Source: an uncultured Clostridia bacterium
GTDB lineage: Bacteria > Bacillota > Clostridia > Christensenellales > CAG-917
Assembly: GCA_947581925.1 (NCBI GenBank)
Contig: CANPWB010000019.1
Span: forward strand, 1 to 33,982
Direction: 5' to 3'
Length of the DNA: 33,982 nucleotides
Below the pieces are notes generated by a model, which searched no databases, had not been told where the DNA came from, and saw only the letters and a list, made by a program, of their open reading frames with translations. This document shows positions 16,244 to 24,168 of this stretch, piece after piece. Position 1 is the first letter of the stretch. The number at the start of each line of letters is the position of its first letter. Made by a program: the position numbers and the translations under genes.

Positions 16244-16278
16244 ATCGACAAAATTGTCAAAATTTTGACAACGTCGAT
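16244..16278. promoter_or_regulatory. Long palindromic operator between the TetR-type gene and the ABC operon
   Basis: An 18-bp perfect palindrome TTGTCAAAATTTTGACAA (16254-16271) is nested within outer arms ATCGAC (16244-16249) and GTCGAT (16273-16278). It lies in the transcribed leader of the regulator gene and just upstream of the divergent ABC promoter. It is the natural binding site for the TetR-type protein, giving autoregulation and control of the exporter. Binding is inferred. Confidence 0.75.
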
Positions 16279-16303
16279 AAAATTGTAAAAAAGGAAGGCA
16301 ACT

Positions 16304-16876
16304 ATGAAAGTGCAAAATGCAAACAACTCCTCTTTTAAGACGCGCAAACTCATCAAAGACACATTTTCCGAGATGCTTTCCGAAAAGAAGGAAATAAACA
16401 AAATTACCGTGAGCGAGCTCGCAAAACGCGCAAATATAAGCCGCGCGACGTTCTATTCGCATTTCGACGACATCTATGCCGTCGCGGAGGAGTTTAAGGC
16501 GGAACTTTTCGACGCGCTCTTCTCGAATGAGGAGCTTGGCGCCGCGGATGACTTCGAGCAGTTTTTCGAGGTGATATTCTCGTTTATGAAAAAACACAGC
16601 GAGACGTACAAAATATTGTGCAGGTCGGACGCGACGCTTCTTTATGCAAGCAGGTTCATAGTCCTCGTATGCAACAAGTTTTTGGAGCTTGCCTGCGACG
16701 ACAAGCGCATAAAAAACCGTGACAATATCGAGCTTGAAATCCGCGTATTTTTCGAGGGTTGCCTGTTTGAATACGTCAAGTATTGCCGCGCCCAGTCCGC
16801 CTTCACGCTCGACGACCTGCATGCATATGCAAAGCAGTGGTGCCGCTCCCTCATCAAAAATCGCGAGCGCGCCTAG
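16304..16876 (+). CDS. TetR/AcrR family transcriptional regulator
   Basis: A 190-residue DNA-binding protein. The N-terminal helix-turn-helix is clear: KLIKDTFSEML, then ITVSELAKRANISRATFYSHFDD (roughly residues 35-57), the TetR signature. The remaining 130 residues form the helical ligand-binding and dimer domain. An AAGGAAGG site precedes the ATG. It is divergent from the ABC exporter genes, the usual layout of a repressor that releases when the exporter's substrate binds. A terminator follows at 16912-16931. The family is certain; target and ligand are inferred. Confidence 0.92.
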   Translation: MKVQNANNSSFKTRKLIKDTFSEMLSEKKEINKITVSELAKRANISRATFYSHFDDIYAVAEEFKAELFDALFSNEELGAADDFEQFFEVIFSFMKKHSETYKILCRSDATLLYASRFIVLVCNKFLELACDDKRIKNRDNIELEIRVFFEGCLFEYVKYCRAQSAFTLDDLHAYAKQWCRSLIKNRERA

Positions 16877-16911
16877 CGGGCTCCCGCCTTTTGTGCAAAC
16901 AAACATTTTCG

Positions 16912-16931
16912 CGCGCCGTACGGCGCGTTTT
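16912..16931 (+). terminator. Intrinsic terminator after the TetR-type gene
   Basis: CGCGCC and GGCGCG pair around GTAC and are followed by TTTT. A weaker GCGG/CCGC stem ending in CTTTT lies just upstream, about 16875-16891. Confidence 0.6.
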
Positions 16932-17027
16932 GCATCAGAAGGCAAAACCGCCTATTTTGCGATATCGAATGGCAGGATCATCATTTGCATACGAATTAAG
17001 CGATAAGTATTCAAAAACAAGAATATA

Positions 17028-17237
17028 TCATTCTATGGGTCTCGGATCGTCCGTGCGTTCAAGCAGATAATCCGTTGATACGCCAAAATAATCGGCGATC
17101 GCAACAAGCACTTTGTTGCTGACTTCCCGCTCTCCCGTTTCATAGCGCGATATGCTGTTCTGACCGAGGTGAAGGTCCATCGCCAATTTCAGCTGCGATA
17201 TTCCGCGTTTTTCTCTCAGCTCCTTTATTCGCCGCAT
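17028..17237 (-). CDS. Small Xre-family helix-turn-helix regulator
   Basis: A 69-residue protein that is essentially one HTH_3 domain: IKELREKRGISQLKLAMDL, then GQNSISRYETGEREVS and IADYFGVSTDYLLE. The ATG was chosen over an in-frame GTG 12 nt upstream because GAGGTG sits just before the ATG. It is divergent from the membrane-protein gene at 17568, and the 330-bp spacer holds three GGTATA-type sites it could bind, one of them over that gene's -10 box. It probably represses its neighbour and perhaps itself. Confidence 0.88.
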   Translation of the reverse strand: MRRIKELREKRGISQLKLAMDLHLGQNSISRYETGEREVSNKVLVAIADYFGVSTDYLLERTDDPRPIE

Positions 17238-17249
17238 ATCACACCTCAC

Positions 17250-17567
17250 GATTTAAACATACAATAGACCGCAATTCTACACTTCCAACAATACTAGTAT
17301 ACCGTAGTGGTATAACAAATTTATCCCTATTTGGTATATATATAATCGGCGCAGCTTGCATATTTTAGTGGACTCGAATGTCGATTTTTGGAGAAATATC
17401 AGTATTTTGCTTGACATAATATCCCAATTTGGTATATAAATATTCGATGTCGAGACGCCCTTAGGCTCAGATATCCCGCGTTCCGACGGGGGCAAGGGAG
17501 AACAAAGCGTCGCTTAAAATGTGCGGCTGTACCGTGCAAAAAATAAAAAACGACATTGGAGGAAGGT
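17250..17567. promoter_or_regulatory. Control region with GGTATA sites between the Xre gene and the membrane-protein gene
   Basis: TATACC-gtagt-GGTATA forms a dyad at 17298-17314. Two direct copies of the block ATCCC-x-ATTTGGTATATA lie at about 17323-17340 and 17420-17438. A plus-strand promoter TTGACA (17411-17416), 18-bp spacer, TATAAA (17435-17440) overlaps the second block, so binding there would block transcription of the downstream gene. No gene is seen in this region. Confidence 0.65.
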
Positions 17568-18659
17568 ATGGACGATGCGAAAAATATCTTGATGCAGATA
17601 TTTGTGTTGCTGCCGCTCGCCGCAATAGAGAGCGGGGCAAGTGCAATGGTTATAATAGCGCTTGTTTCCCTTTTTGACCGCTCGGCAATGGATCTGCCGA
17701 CATTTGGGGCAATAATCATGATCCTTGTAGGTTTTGTTGTCCTTTCGGGTATGTTCTATCTTGAACGCAAGATACGCGACTTTGACGAATTCGGCGTGTC
17801 CGCCTTATTCGCGATCTCAATGCCCGCGCGTGTGGTGTTTCAGCTTTTTTCCATCATCTTTGCGTTTATTTCTCTCTTCGCGGATTCTGTATTTTCCGAT
17901 TACGAATGTCTGTGCGTTTCCGTGGGCGAGTATATCACGTATGTTTTTCTCGGCTGCACGTTCGAAATAGACAAGGCTCCGTCAAAGACGGCTCCGTCCA
18001 AGACGCCCGCAAAGGAAAAAACTGCAAGTTCCAATGCCACTTCGTCCGCAAAAGATAAGGAGCGCGCAAGCAGAAGAGACTTCCGCGCGCGCAATGTTTG
18101 CATGCAATTGTTTGCGCTTTTGCCCATCGCGGCGGGGCAGTTTGTGATGTCATATTTCGCGCTGCGCATCATAAAGGATCTTGACAGCACCTACATGAAT
18201 GCCGTTTGGATGATTTTGATATTTGTCGGGCTCATCGTATTTTCGATGATATCCACGAGACTGCGCGGGCATGATCCGTACGGCGAGTATTTCGATGAAC
18301 ATTTCGTCTACGAAAAGAAAGGGTCCGGCGGCGAATATCATTCGGATGATGAGCTTGAAGAGATCATTGACGCGGCATACAGCAATGACCCGCATGCCGC
18401 CGCGCCCTCCGTATCCGGCTACAAGCACAAGAGCGGCGGGTGGACGGCATATGTGCGCCCGATGACCGTGCTTTGCTTTTTCAGCAGCATATTTTTGATG
18501 TTCACGCAAGTGATATCCATAATCATCGCCCTTTTCATAAGCCCGTACAAGGGCAGGGCGTTCGCGTGGTATGGCGCGGTCGATTACTCGCATTGCAATC
18601 ATCCTTTCCTGCAAAAGATAATGCACTTCTATCTCGGCTTTGTAATCTACAGCTATTGA
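17568..18659 (+). CDS. Internally duplicated integral membrane protein, function unknown
   Basis: A 363-residue protein with GGAGGAAGGT directly before the ATG. Each half begins with the same pattern: residues 4-16 (AKNILMQIFVLLP) and about 169-181 (ARNVCMQLFALLP), each continuing to an MIL-rich membrane segment and a charged end (RKIRDFDEFG; RLRGHDPYG). About three or four membrane segments lie in the first half and two or three in the second. The halves are joined by a Lys/Ser/Ala/Thr-rich linker (about 135-168). An acidic loop (SDDELEEIIDAAY) precedes a final hydrophobic stretch. No known family was recognised. It is controlled by the region at 17250-17567 and ends at the terminator 18692-18724. 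Confidence 0.75.
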   Translation: MDDAKNILMQIFVLLPLAAIESGASAMVIIALVSLFDRSAMDLPTFGAIIMILVGFVVLSGMFYLERKIRDFDEFGVSALFAISMPARVVFQLFSIIFAFISLFADSVFSDYECLCVSVGEYITYVFLGCTFEIDKAPSKTAPSKTPAKEKTASSNATSSAKDKERASRRDFRARNVCMQLFALLPIAAGQFVMSYFALRIIKDLDSTYMNAVWMILIFVGLIVFSMISTRLRGHDPYGEYFDEHFVYEKKGSGGEYHSDDELEEIIDAAYSNDPHAAAPSVSGYKHKSGGWTAYVRPMTVLCFFSSIFLMFTQVISIIIALFISPYKGRAFAWYGAVDYSHCNHPFLQKIMHFYLGFVIYSY

Positions 18660-18691
18660 GGACGCCAAAGCTCGCAAACATGCGTCCGACA

Positions 18692-18724
18692 GGGCGTTGC
18701 CGACAAGTTGCGCAACGCCCTTTT
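18692..18724 (+). terminator. Intrinsic terminator after the membrane-protein gene
   Basis: GGGCGTTGC (18692-18700) and GCAACGCCC (18712-18720) pair perfectly with an 11-nt loop and are followed by TTTT. Confidence 0.85.
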
Positions 18725-18836
18725 CAAATATTTTTGCCGCGGCAAGTCTTTCTTTTTGCGGACGCATTTCGTCGCAACGAGCCGCGCCTTTCCGCGCGGG
18801 AGCATTTCGATTTTTGCGTAGACGCTTTTCGCGCTA

Positions 18837-18865
18837 TTGACTTAAAGCGTAAAGTTTTATATAAT
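18837..18865 (+). promoter_or_regulatory. Promoter of pgcA
   Basis: TTGACT (18837-18842), 17-bp spacer, TATAAT (18860-18865). The predicted start near 18872 leaves a leader of about 23 nt holding the GGAGG ribosome binding site. Confidence 0.85.
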
Positions 18866-18894
18866 AAACTCAGTATTGTCAAGCGGAGGTAGAT

Positions 18895-20646
18895 ATGGGA
18901 TATATCAGTTGCTACAATGAGTGGCGCAGTTGTCCGGAACTCACAAAGGCGGAGCAAGCGAGGCTCGCCGAGATGACGGACGACGAGATAAAGGAGGCGT
19001 TTTCACTTCCTCTTGAATTCGGCACGGCGGGTATGCGCGGCATACTCGACATGGGCGTCGGTCGCATGAACGTCTACACCGTAGCGCGCGCGACGAAGGG
19101 GCTTGCAAACTGGATAGAGTCTCTAGGCGGGGACGCGAAGGAGAGGGGTGTAGTGATAAGCTATGACACTCGCCGCTTTTCAAGCGAATTTGCCTCAGTG
19201 GCGGCGAAAGTGCTTGCGGCAAACGGCATAGAGGTCTATCTTTTCGAGGATGTCCGCCCCGTACCCATGTGCTCGTTTGCGATAAGACATCTTAAGTGCG
19301 TCGCGGGTATAATGATCACCGCCTCCCACAATCCCAAGATATACAACGGCTACAAAGTTTACGGCGAGGACGGAGCGCAGATGTCGCCCGAATCGACGGA
19401 TAAAGTGGTCGAATTCATATCAAAAACCCCGTATTTCGGCATTAAACAGGCAAGGGTCAAGCTGGACGCGGCAAGCATAAAAGGGCTTGACGGCAAGAAA
19501 GTGCAGCGCCATATAACCGTGATAGGCAAGAGCGTGGACGACAAATATTTCGACGCTATCATGAAATTGTCCCTCTCTCCCGAGGCGGTCAAGGCGCACG
19601 GCAAGGACGTTCGCATAGTCTACACCCCCATACACGGCAGCGGCTATATGCCCGTCACGACTGTGCTGGGCAGAATGGGCATAACCGTCAACGTCGTCGA
19701 GGAGCAAGCCTTTCCCGATCCCGACTTTTCCACCGTGCGCGTGCCCAATCCCGAGGAGGCGGACACCCTCAAGTTGGGCGTAGAGCTTGCGGACAGGATT
19801 GGCAGCGACATCGTGATAGGCACGGACCCCGACTCAGACCGTATGGGGATTGCGGTGCGCGGGGGAGACGGCAAATTCGTACTTCTCAACGGAAATCAGA
19901 TAGGCGTGTTGCTTTTGGGATATATCCTCCGCCGCAACAAGGAGACGGGGACGCTGCCCTCTAACGGCGCGATAGTCAAGACCATAGTCACGACGGAGCT
20001 CGCGCGCAAACTTGCGGACAGGTACGGCGTCAAGACTTTCGACGTGCTTACGGGATTCAAGTTTATAGGCGAAAAGATAAAGGAGTGGGAGACAAGCGGC
20101 GAATATACCTATCTGTTCGGTTTCGAGGAGAGCTACGGTTCGCTCGTCGGCACCCACGCGCGCGACAAGGACGCCGTCGTCGCCGCGATGATGTTTGCGG
20201 AGATGGTATGCTACTATGAGCAGTGCGGGCTTTCCGTCTACGGCGTGTTGCAGGACACTTTCAAGCATTTCGGCTACTATGTGGAAATGGCGAAGTCGGT
20301 CACATTCGGCGGGCTGGACGGCATGGAGAAGATGAAAAAGATCATGAGCGAATTACGCGATACGCGCTTTATCACCCTTGCCGACGCGCATGTGCTCGCG
20401 CAGAGCGACTTCGTGGACGGCGTGACATATCTCAACGCGCAAGAGAACGACACCGAGCCCATTACGCTCCCCAAGACAAACGCGCTCAAGCTGTATCTGG
20501 AGGGCGGGGACTGGATATGCGTGCGCCCGAGCGGCACGGAGCCCAAGCTCAAATTTTACGTCGAGACTTCGCGCCCGACGCTCGCCGAGGCGCAGGACAA
20601 GGCGGAGCAATATCTCAAGTATATGTCCGAGATGACGGAGGACTGA
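18895..20646 (+). CDS. pgcA: Phosphoglucomutase / phosphomannomutase (alpha-D-phosphohexomutase)
   Basis: This 583-residue cytoplasmic enzyme interconverts glucose 1- and 6-phosphate (or mannose phosphates), feeding glycogen, cell-wall and glycolipid sugar synthesis. All family motifs are intact: TASHNP with the phosphoserine at about Ser144, the metal loop DPDSDR at 311-316, the sugar loop GFEESYGSLVG and the phosphate-binding RPSGTEP at 544-550. Length and the FGTAGMRG start match Bacillus PgcA. A GGAGG site precedes the ATG and the gene has its own strong promoter. It appears monocistronic. The exact sugar preference cannot be read from sequence. Confidence 0.95.
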   Translation: MGYISCYNEWRSCPELTKAEQARLAEMTDDEIKEAFSLPLEFGTAGMRGILDMGVGRMNVYTVARATKGLANWIESLGGDAKERGVVISYDTRRFSSEFASVAAKVLAANGIEVYLFEDVRPVPMCSFAIRHLKCVAGIMITASHNPKIYNGYKVYGEDGAQMSPESTDKVVEFISKTPYFGIKQARVKLDAASIKGLDGKKVQRHITVIGKSVDDKYFDAIMKLSLSPEAVKAHGKDVRIVYTPIHGSGYMPVTTVLGRMGITVNVVEEQAFPDPDFSTVRVPNPEEADTLKLGVELADRIGSDIVIGTDPDSDRMGIAVRGGDGKFVLLNGNQIGVLLLGYILRRNKETGTLPSNGAIVKTIVTTELARKLADRYGVKTFDVLTGFKFIGEKIKEWETSGEYTYLFGFEESYGSLVGTHARDKDAVVAAMMFAEMVCYYEQCGLSVYGVLQDTFKHFGYYVEMAKSVTFGGLDGMEKMKKIMSELRDTRFITLADAHVLAQSDFVDGVTYLNAQENDTEPITLPKTNALKLYLEGGDWICVRPSGTEPKLKFYVETSRPTLAEAQDKAEQYLKYMSEMTED

Positions 20647-20700
20647 CGCCCTATAGGCGCAAAAAACGGATAAAGACATATGTATAGTCTGCCGCAGCGA

Positions 20701-20766
20701 TATTTTAGAAAAAAATATTGACAGGCGGCGGGTTTTATGCTATTTTAGGAAGGCTTTTCTAAAATA
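20701..20766 (+). promoter_or_regulatory. Promoter and operator-like inverted repeat of the VirD4-like operon
   Basis: TTGACA (20718-20723), a 17-bp spacer and TATTTT (20741-20746) form the promoter. The -10 is part of an inverted repeat TATTTTAG (20741-20748) / CTAAAATA (20759-20766), and a third TATTTTAG half-site lies at 20701-20708, upstream of the -35. This arrangement suggests repression by an unidentified dimeric regulator. Confidence 0.7.
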
Positions 20767-20834
20767 ATTATATATGCAAAAATAGGCGGCGCGGAGGCTT
20801 AAAATGCGGAGCCCGCAAGGCAAAGGAGGACAAA

Positions 20835-22508
20835 ATGAAACATCAAGAATTGACAAAAGATTATGAAAACATGGGATTTTACTCCTATGAGACAAACTTC
20901 AAGGGAATGCCCGGGCTCGAATGGAGCGACGCGGAGACAAAGCGGGACGCCGTCGGTATACTCAAAGCGAATTATTATGTGGACGGAAAACTCAAGCAGA
21001 TATTCTCAAAGCAGGATTGCCACTCTATCATAGTCGCGGGCACGGGACTCGGCAAGACGACTCAATTTGTAATACCTTACGTCAAATTTTTGCCCAAGCG
21101 CGAAAAGAAGGCGAGTTTGGTGATATCCGACCCCAAGGGCGAGATACTTGCCACGTGCGGCGACGATCTGAAGAAGGCGGGCTACAGGCTGCTACTCTTC
21201 AATTTCAGGGATCCCGCGTACAGCGAGTGCTGGAATCCGCTCACTCCCATTTTCCGCAAATATCACGCCGCGTTCGAGCTCGGCTCAGAGGTCACCGTCG
21301 TCGATACGGAGGACGGTCCCAGAAACATGTTTCGCGGCAAGATATACGACGACCAGAGTAGGCTCGACAACATGCTGGAGCAGACAAAAGCGAAGATGTT
21401 GCAGGAAGTGTCGGGGGATATCGACACGATAGCAAACATTATCGCCCCCGACAGCGGCGCGGCAAACGACAAGATGTGGGACGCGGGCGGAAGGGATATT
21501 TTGAAGGCGTTTTTGTGGGCGATGCTTGAGGACAGCCGTCCCGAAACGAGCATAGCGAACGAGCTCATCACCGAGGACACCTATTCGTTTGAGACGATGC
21601 TCAAAGTTTCCAACTTTCTATCGGGCGGCTCCTGCGACAACGATGGCGGATATTTCAGCGAGAGGTCGGATGATTCGAAGGCGTATTTCTATGCCGCGAA
21701 CACCGCGCTCGTAAAGGCGACGGCAACGAGGGCCGGATTTTTGAGCTCGTTCAATTCGCATTTGGTGTCCTTCAAAGAGGCGGCGGCAAGCACTATCACG
21801 CGCTGCAACTCAGTTGAATTCTCAGAGCTGCTCGACGGCCCCGTGGCAATCTTCATCAACTATCGCGACGAGGCGAGAACAAGCTACGCCTTGATATCGC
21901 TGTTCGTGCAGGACCTCTACATCCACCTCATACGCGAGGCGAACCTTCGCGCGAGAGGCAAGCTTGAGGACCCGTGGTACTTCATACTTGACGAGTTCGG
22001 CAACTTCCCGCGCATGACGGATTTCGACACCGTGATAAGCGCGTGCAGAGGCAGAAATATCTATTTCAATCTCGTCATACAAAGCTACGCGCAGCTCGAA
22101 GGCGTTTACGGGAAGAACACCGCCGATATAATCAAGGACAACCTCAATCTGCACATATTTATGGGCAGCAACAACATTGAAACTCTCGAGGCGTTCTCGA
22201 GGGAGTGCGGCAAGATGACCCGCGTATCGCCCATGAGCGCGGTCAACGGCGACAAGGAATACATCGAAGATTTCCAGCTTGAGACGATCCCCCTTATGCC
22301 CGTGAGCAAGCTTGCGCACCTCGAGGAGGGCGAGTGCGTCATAACGGAGGCAAACACGGGTTGCATCATGTTCACAAAGCTCGAAAGATACTATAAATGC
22401 CCGGAGCTTAACCCCGTCAGTCTGTTTGACGTCAAGTCGTTCTCGCCGAAGGTGGATCCTTATGATAAAAAATATCTCTACACATTCAAGTTGAAAAGCA
22501 GGTATTGA
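20835..22508 (+). CDS. Orphan VirD4/TraG-like coupling-protein ATPase without membrane anchor
   Basis: A 557-residue P-loop ATPase of the type IV coupling protein/FtsK-HerA group. Walker A AGTGLGKTT is at about 67-75, DPKGE (typical of TraG/VirD4) follows, Walker B is FILDEFGNFPRM at about 381-392, and the VIQSYAQLEGVYG segment matches the family's conserved glutamine region. Only about 65 residues precede Walker A and they are hydrophilic, so the usual two membrane helices are missing. No relaxase or other transfer gene is nearby. An AAGGAGG site precedes the ATG, and the next gene starts 1 nt after the stop, implying a two-protein module. It likely moves DNA or protein with its partner in the cytoplasm; the substrate is unknown. 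Confidence 0.88.
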   Translation: MKHQELTKDYENMGFYSYETNFKGMPGLEWSDAETKRDAVGILKANYYVDGKLKQIFSKQDCHSIIVAGTGLGKTTQFVIPYVKFLPKREKKASLVISDPKGEILATCGDDLKKAGYRLLLFNFRDPAYSECWNPLTPIFRKYHAAFELGSEVTVVDTEDGPRNMFRGKIYDDQSRLDNMLEQTKAKMLQEVSGDIDTIANIIAPDSGAANDKMWDAGGRDILKAFLWAMLEDSRPETSIANELITEDTYSFETMLKVSNFLSGGSCDNDGGYFSERSDDSKAYFYAANTALVKATATRAGFLSSFNSHLVSFKEAAASTITRCNSVEFSELLDGPVAIFINYRDEARTSYALISLFVQDLYIHLIREANLRARGKLEDPWYFILDEFGNFPRMTDFDTVISACRGRNIYFNLVIQSYAQLEGVYGKNTADIIKDNLNLHIFMGSNNIETLEAFSRECGKMTRVSPMSAVNGDKEYIEDFQLETIPLMPVSKLAHLEEGECVITEANTGCIMFTKLERYYKCPELNPVSLFDVKSFSPKVDPYDKKYLYTFKLKSRY

Positions 22509-22509
22509 T

Positions 22510-23520
22510 ATGGACAAACAAAATCTGGAAATATTTCAATATCTTGACGGCAAGAGCGAGCTCACCGTCCCACTGTTGCAAAAAGATATGCATTTGTCGT
22601 ATGACGAAGCACGCGCAAAGATGGCAGAGCTTGAAGAAGGCGGCTTTGTCACATTTAAGGGCGGCATAGTCTACAGCGTCGATCTTAAGCGCGTTGCAAA
22701 CGCGATCGCGGACGAGGACGACGATGTGGATATGGTCACCTATCTCGAACGTCGGAAATCGGAGTTGCTCGAAAGGTTGAAACGTATAGAGCTGAACAAC
22801 TTCAGCAATGAAAATGACGCCGACGAGGACGACAACGGGCATTGGCACTTTGACGACGAAGAGGATTTCGATCTCTCAGATGATGATGAGGACTCCGAGG
22901 AAGAGCAAGACGACGATGACGATGATGACGACAATGATCAAGACGATGACAAAACGGACGACTACGAACTTGCCGAGCTCTTCAAGATAATAGCGGATGA
23001 TCAAGACGACGAGGATACCGTTGACGTGAATATGAACGTATTTTTGTCGCACGACCTCATGCCCTATAAGCCAAAACAGGTCTATTATGACATAATTCGG
23101 GAAGTTTACGAGGAGAAACAAGAGGTGCCGATTTGCGTCATGTCAAAAGAAGCGGTCATGTTTTTTAAGGAAAAACTCGGCGACGATTTCCGATTCGACG
23201 AGAAAAAGACGGAGCAAGCGGGATGGACAAAGGCGTTTTTCACCTCTTCGCTCTATCTGCCCGATGGAGTACTCTTCGCCCCTTACCTCACATCCAACGA
23301 AAACGGGGATTTCTTCTTGCAACAGAAGCTGCTGGATCCCGACGATGAGGGCAAGATGTGCGTAAGACAGGAATTTTATATGCTGCTCAAACGACACGAT
23401 ATGATCTTCGGTGACTTCGTGCTCGCAAAACAGTTTGCAAATCTTTCGGACGCCGTGCCCGTCGCAATGGAGCTCTACGGAGCCCTCTGCGAAGCCAAAA
23501 TGCTCCTCGACGTGATTTGA
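22510..23520 (+). CDS. Winged-helix protein with FtsK-gamma-like domain and very acidic linker
   Basis: A 336-residue soluble protein. Residues 5-60 (IFQYLDGKSELTVPLLQ, then LSYDEARAKMAELEEGGFV) resemble the FtsK gamma winged helix that reads KOPS-like DNA sites. Residues about 98-152 are almost all Asp and Glu, encoded by GAY-rich near-microsatellite DNA. The C-terminal 165 residues (VNMNVFLSHDLMPYKPKQVYYDI and onward) form an unrecognised domain. It starts 1 nt after the VirD4-like stop. In FtsK the gamma domain is covalently joined to the motor; here a gamma-like domain is carried by a separate partner, so it may guide the ATPase to DNA. That is inference. A strong terminator follows. Confidence 0.75.
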   Translation: MDKQNLEIFQYLDGKSELTVPLLQKDMHLSYDEARAKMAELEEGGFVTFKGGIVYSVDLKRVANAIADEDDDVDMVTYLERRKSELLERLKRIELNNFSNENDADEDDNGHWHFDDEEDFDLSDDDEDSEEEQDDDDDDDDNDQDDDKTDDYELAELFKIIADDQDDEDTVDVNMNVFLSHDLMPYKPKQVYYDIIREVYEEKQEVPICVMSKEAVMFFKEKLGDDFRFDEKKTEQAGWTKAFFTSSLYLPDGVLFAPYLTSNENGDFFLQQKLLDPDDEGKMCVRQEFYMLLKRHDMIFGDFVLAKQFANLSDAVPVAMELYGALCEAKMLLDVI

Positions 23521-23615
23521 GCGTTTTTATGTGGGCTCCTCGCCCCGCATGCCCCTATGTGGGCTACGCGCCCACACCTCGGCAAAGGGCGATTTGCCCT
23601 TTGCAATCCCAAGCT

Positions 23616-23662
23616 AAAAACGCGCGAACGTCGTGACTTTCGTCACTAGTTCGCGCGTTTTT
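23616..23662. terminator. Strong bidirectional terminator
   Basis: AAAAACGCGCGAAC (23616-23629) pairs perfectly with GTTCGCGCGTTTTT (23649-23662), and the loop holds a second TGAC/GTCA hairpin. It ends the VirD4-like operon and can also act on minus-strand transcripts from spmB. Confidence 0.92.
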
Positions 23663-23742
23663 GATTGTTTGCAAGTGCCAAACTCCTGCGTGAGACTTTG
23701 ATATTGACGTTAGCATTGTCCGAGGTTTTTTACTAAAAACAG

Positions 23743-23812
23743 GGGGATTCCTCGACTACGCTCGGAATGACAGGTTAATAAAGTGTCATGCTGAGCCTGT
23801 CGAAGCATCCCC
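23743..23812. repeat. REP-like inverted doublet, copy 1
   Basis: Two arms of about 30 bp face each other around a 12-nt spacer: one contains GATTCCTCGACTACGCTCGG, the other CTGAGCCTGTCGAAGCATCC. The arms pair imperfectly. A similar but more decayed doublet lies at 32468-32526, with the same AATGACAGGTTA/CATGACAGGTTA junction. Such TCATTCCGAG/CGAGGAATC-type repeats are widespread in many bacterial genomes. Confidence 0.75.
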
Positions 23813-24055
23813 TAGTCTGAGCGTCCCTATACACGGACTTTGCCTTGTCCGAGCGACCCCGCGGAGCGAGCGGGATATACTCACGTACGCAGTGAGGGCG
23901 GGTCTGCACCCAAAAAAATCACTTCGTAATTATTTTGGGGACCCCTAATTTACCCCATAAAATTCGCTTCGCTCATAATTTTACTCAAAAACTTGCTTTG
24001 CAAATTTTTGGGGCCCGATTGGGGACCCCATTTATCTCTCAGACCAACGTTATCT

Positions 24056-24085
24056 TCGCTGCACGTAACGAAGGGAGAGGTTGGG
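24056..24085 (+). repeat. Dispersed 30-mer, copy B
   Basis: Identical to 428-457 and 32830-32859. The flanks resemble copy C: AACGTTATC just upstream, and a CTTTCACTCCAATGTCTG tail downstream at about 24087-24104. Confidence 0.9.
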
Positions 24086-24168
24086 GCTTTCACTCCAATG
24101 TCTGTGGCACTAACGCTTTTCGTGCCGGAGTTCTATATGCGTATTGTCGGCGATCACTTATCGCCTGT

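Larger units (their letters stand above)
23521..24168. repeat. Repeat-rich intergenic region B
   Basis: No gene is seen. It contains hairpins GTGGGC/GCCCAC (about 23560-23576) and GCAAAGGGC/GCCCTTTGC (23582-23604), the terminator at 23616-23662, the imperfect inverted doublet at 23743-23812, the block 23815-23871 shared with 518-574, the segment 23924-23945 shared with 1-22, GGGGACCCC palindromes, and the 30-mer at 24056-24085. Confidence 0.8.

Noticed and set aside
22796-22960. Acidic stretch as a frameshift or assembly artefact
   Set aside because: The frame stays open on both sides and the C-terminal domain has normal composition, so the low-complexity segment is probably real.
20835-23520. 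Integrated conjugative element
   Set aside because: No relaxase, other transfer genes, integrase or attachment repeats accompany the VirD4-like gene.
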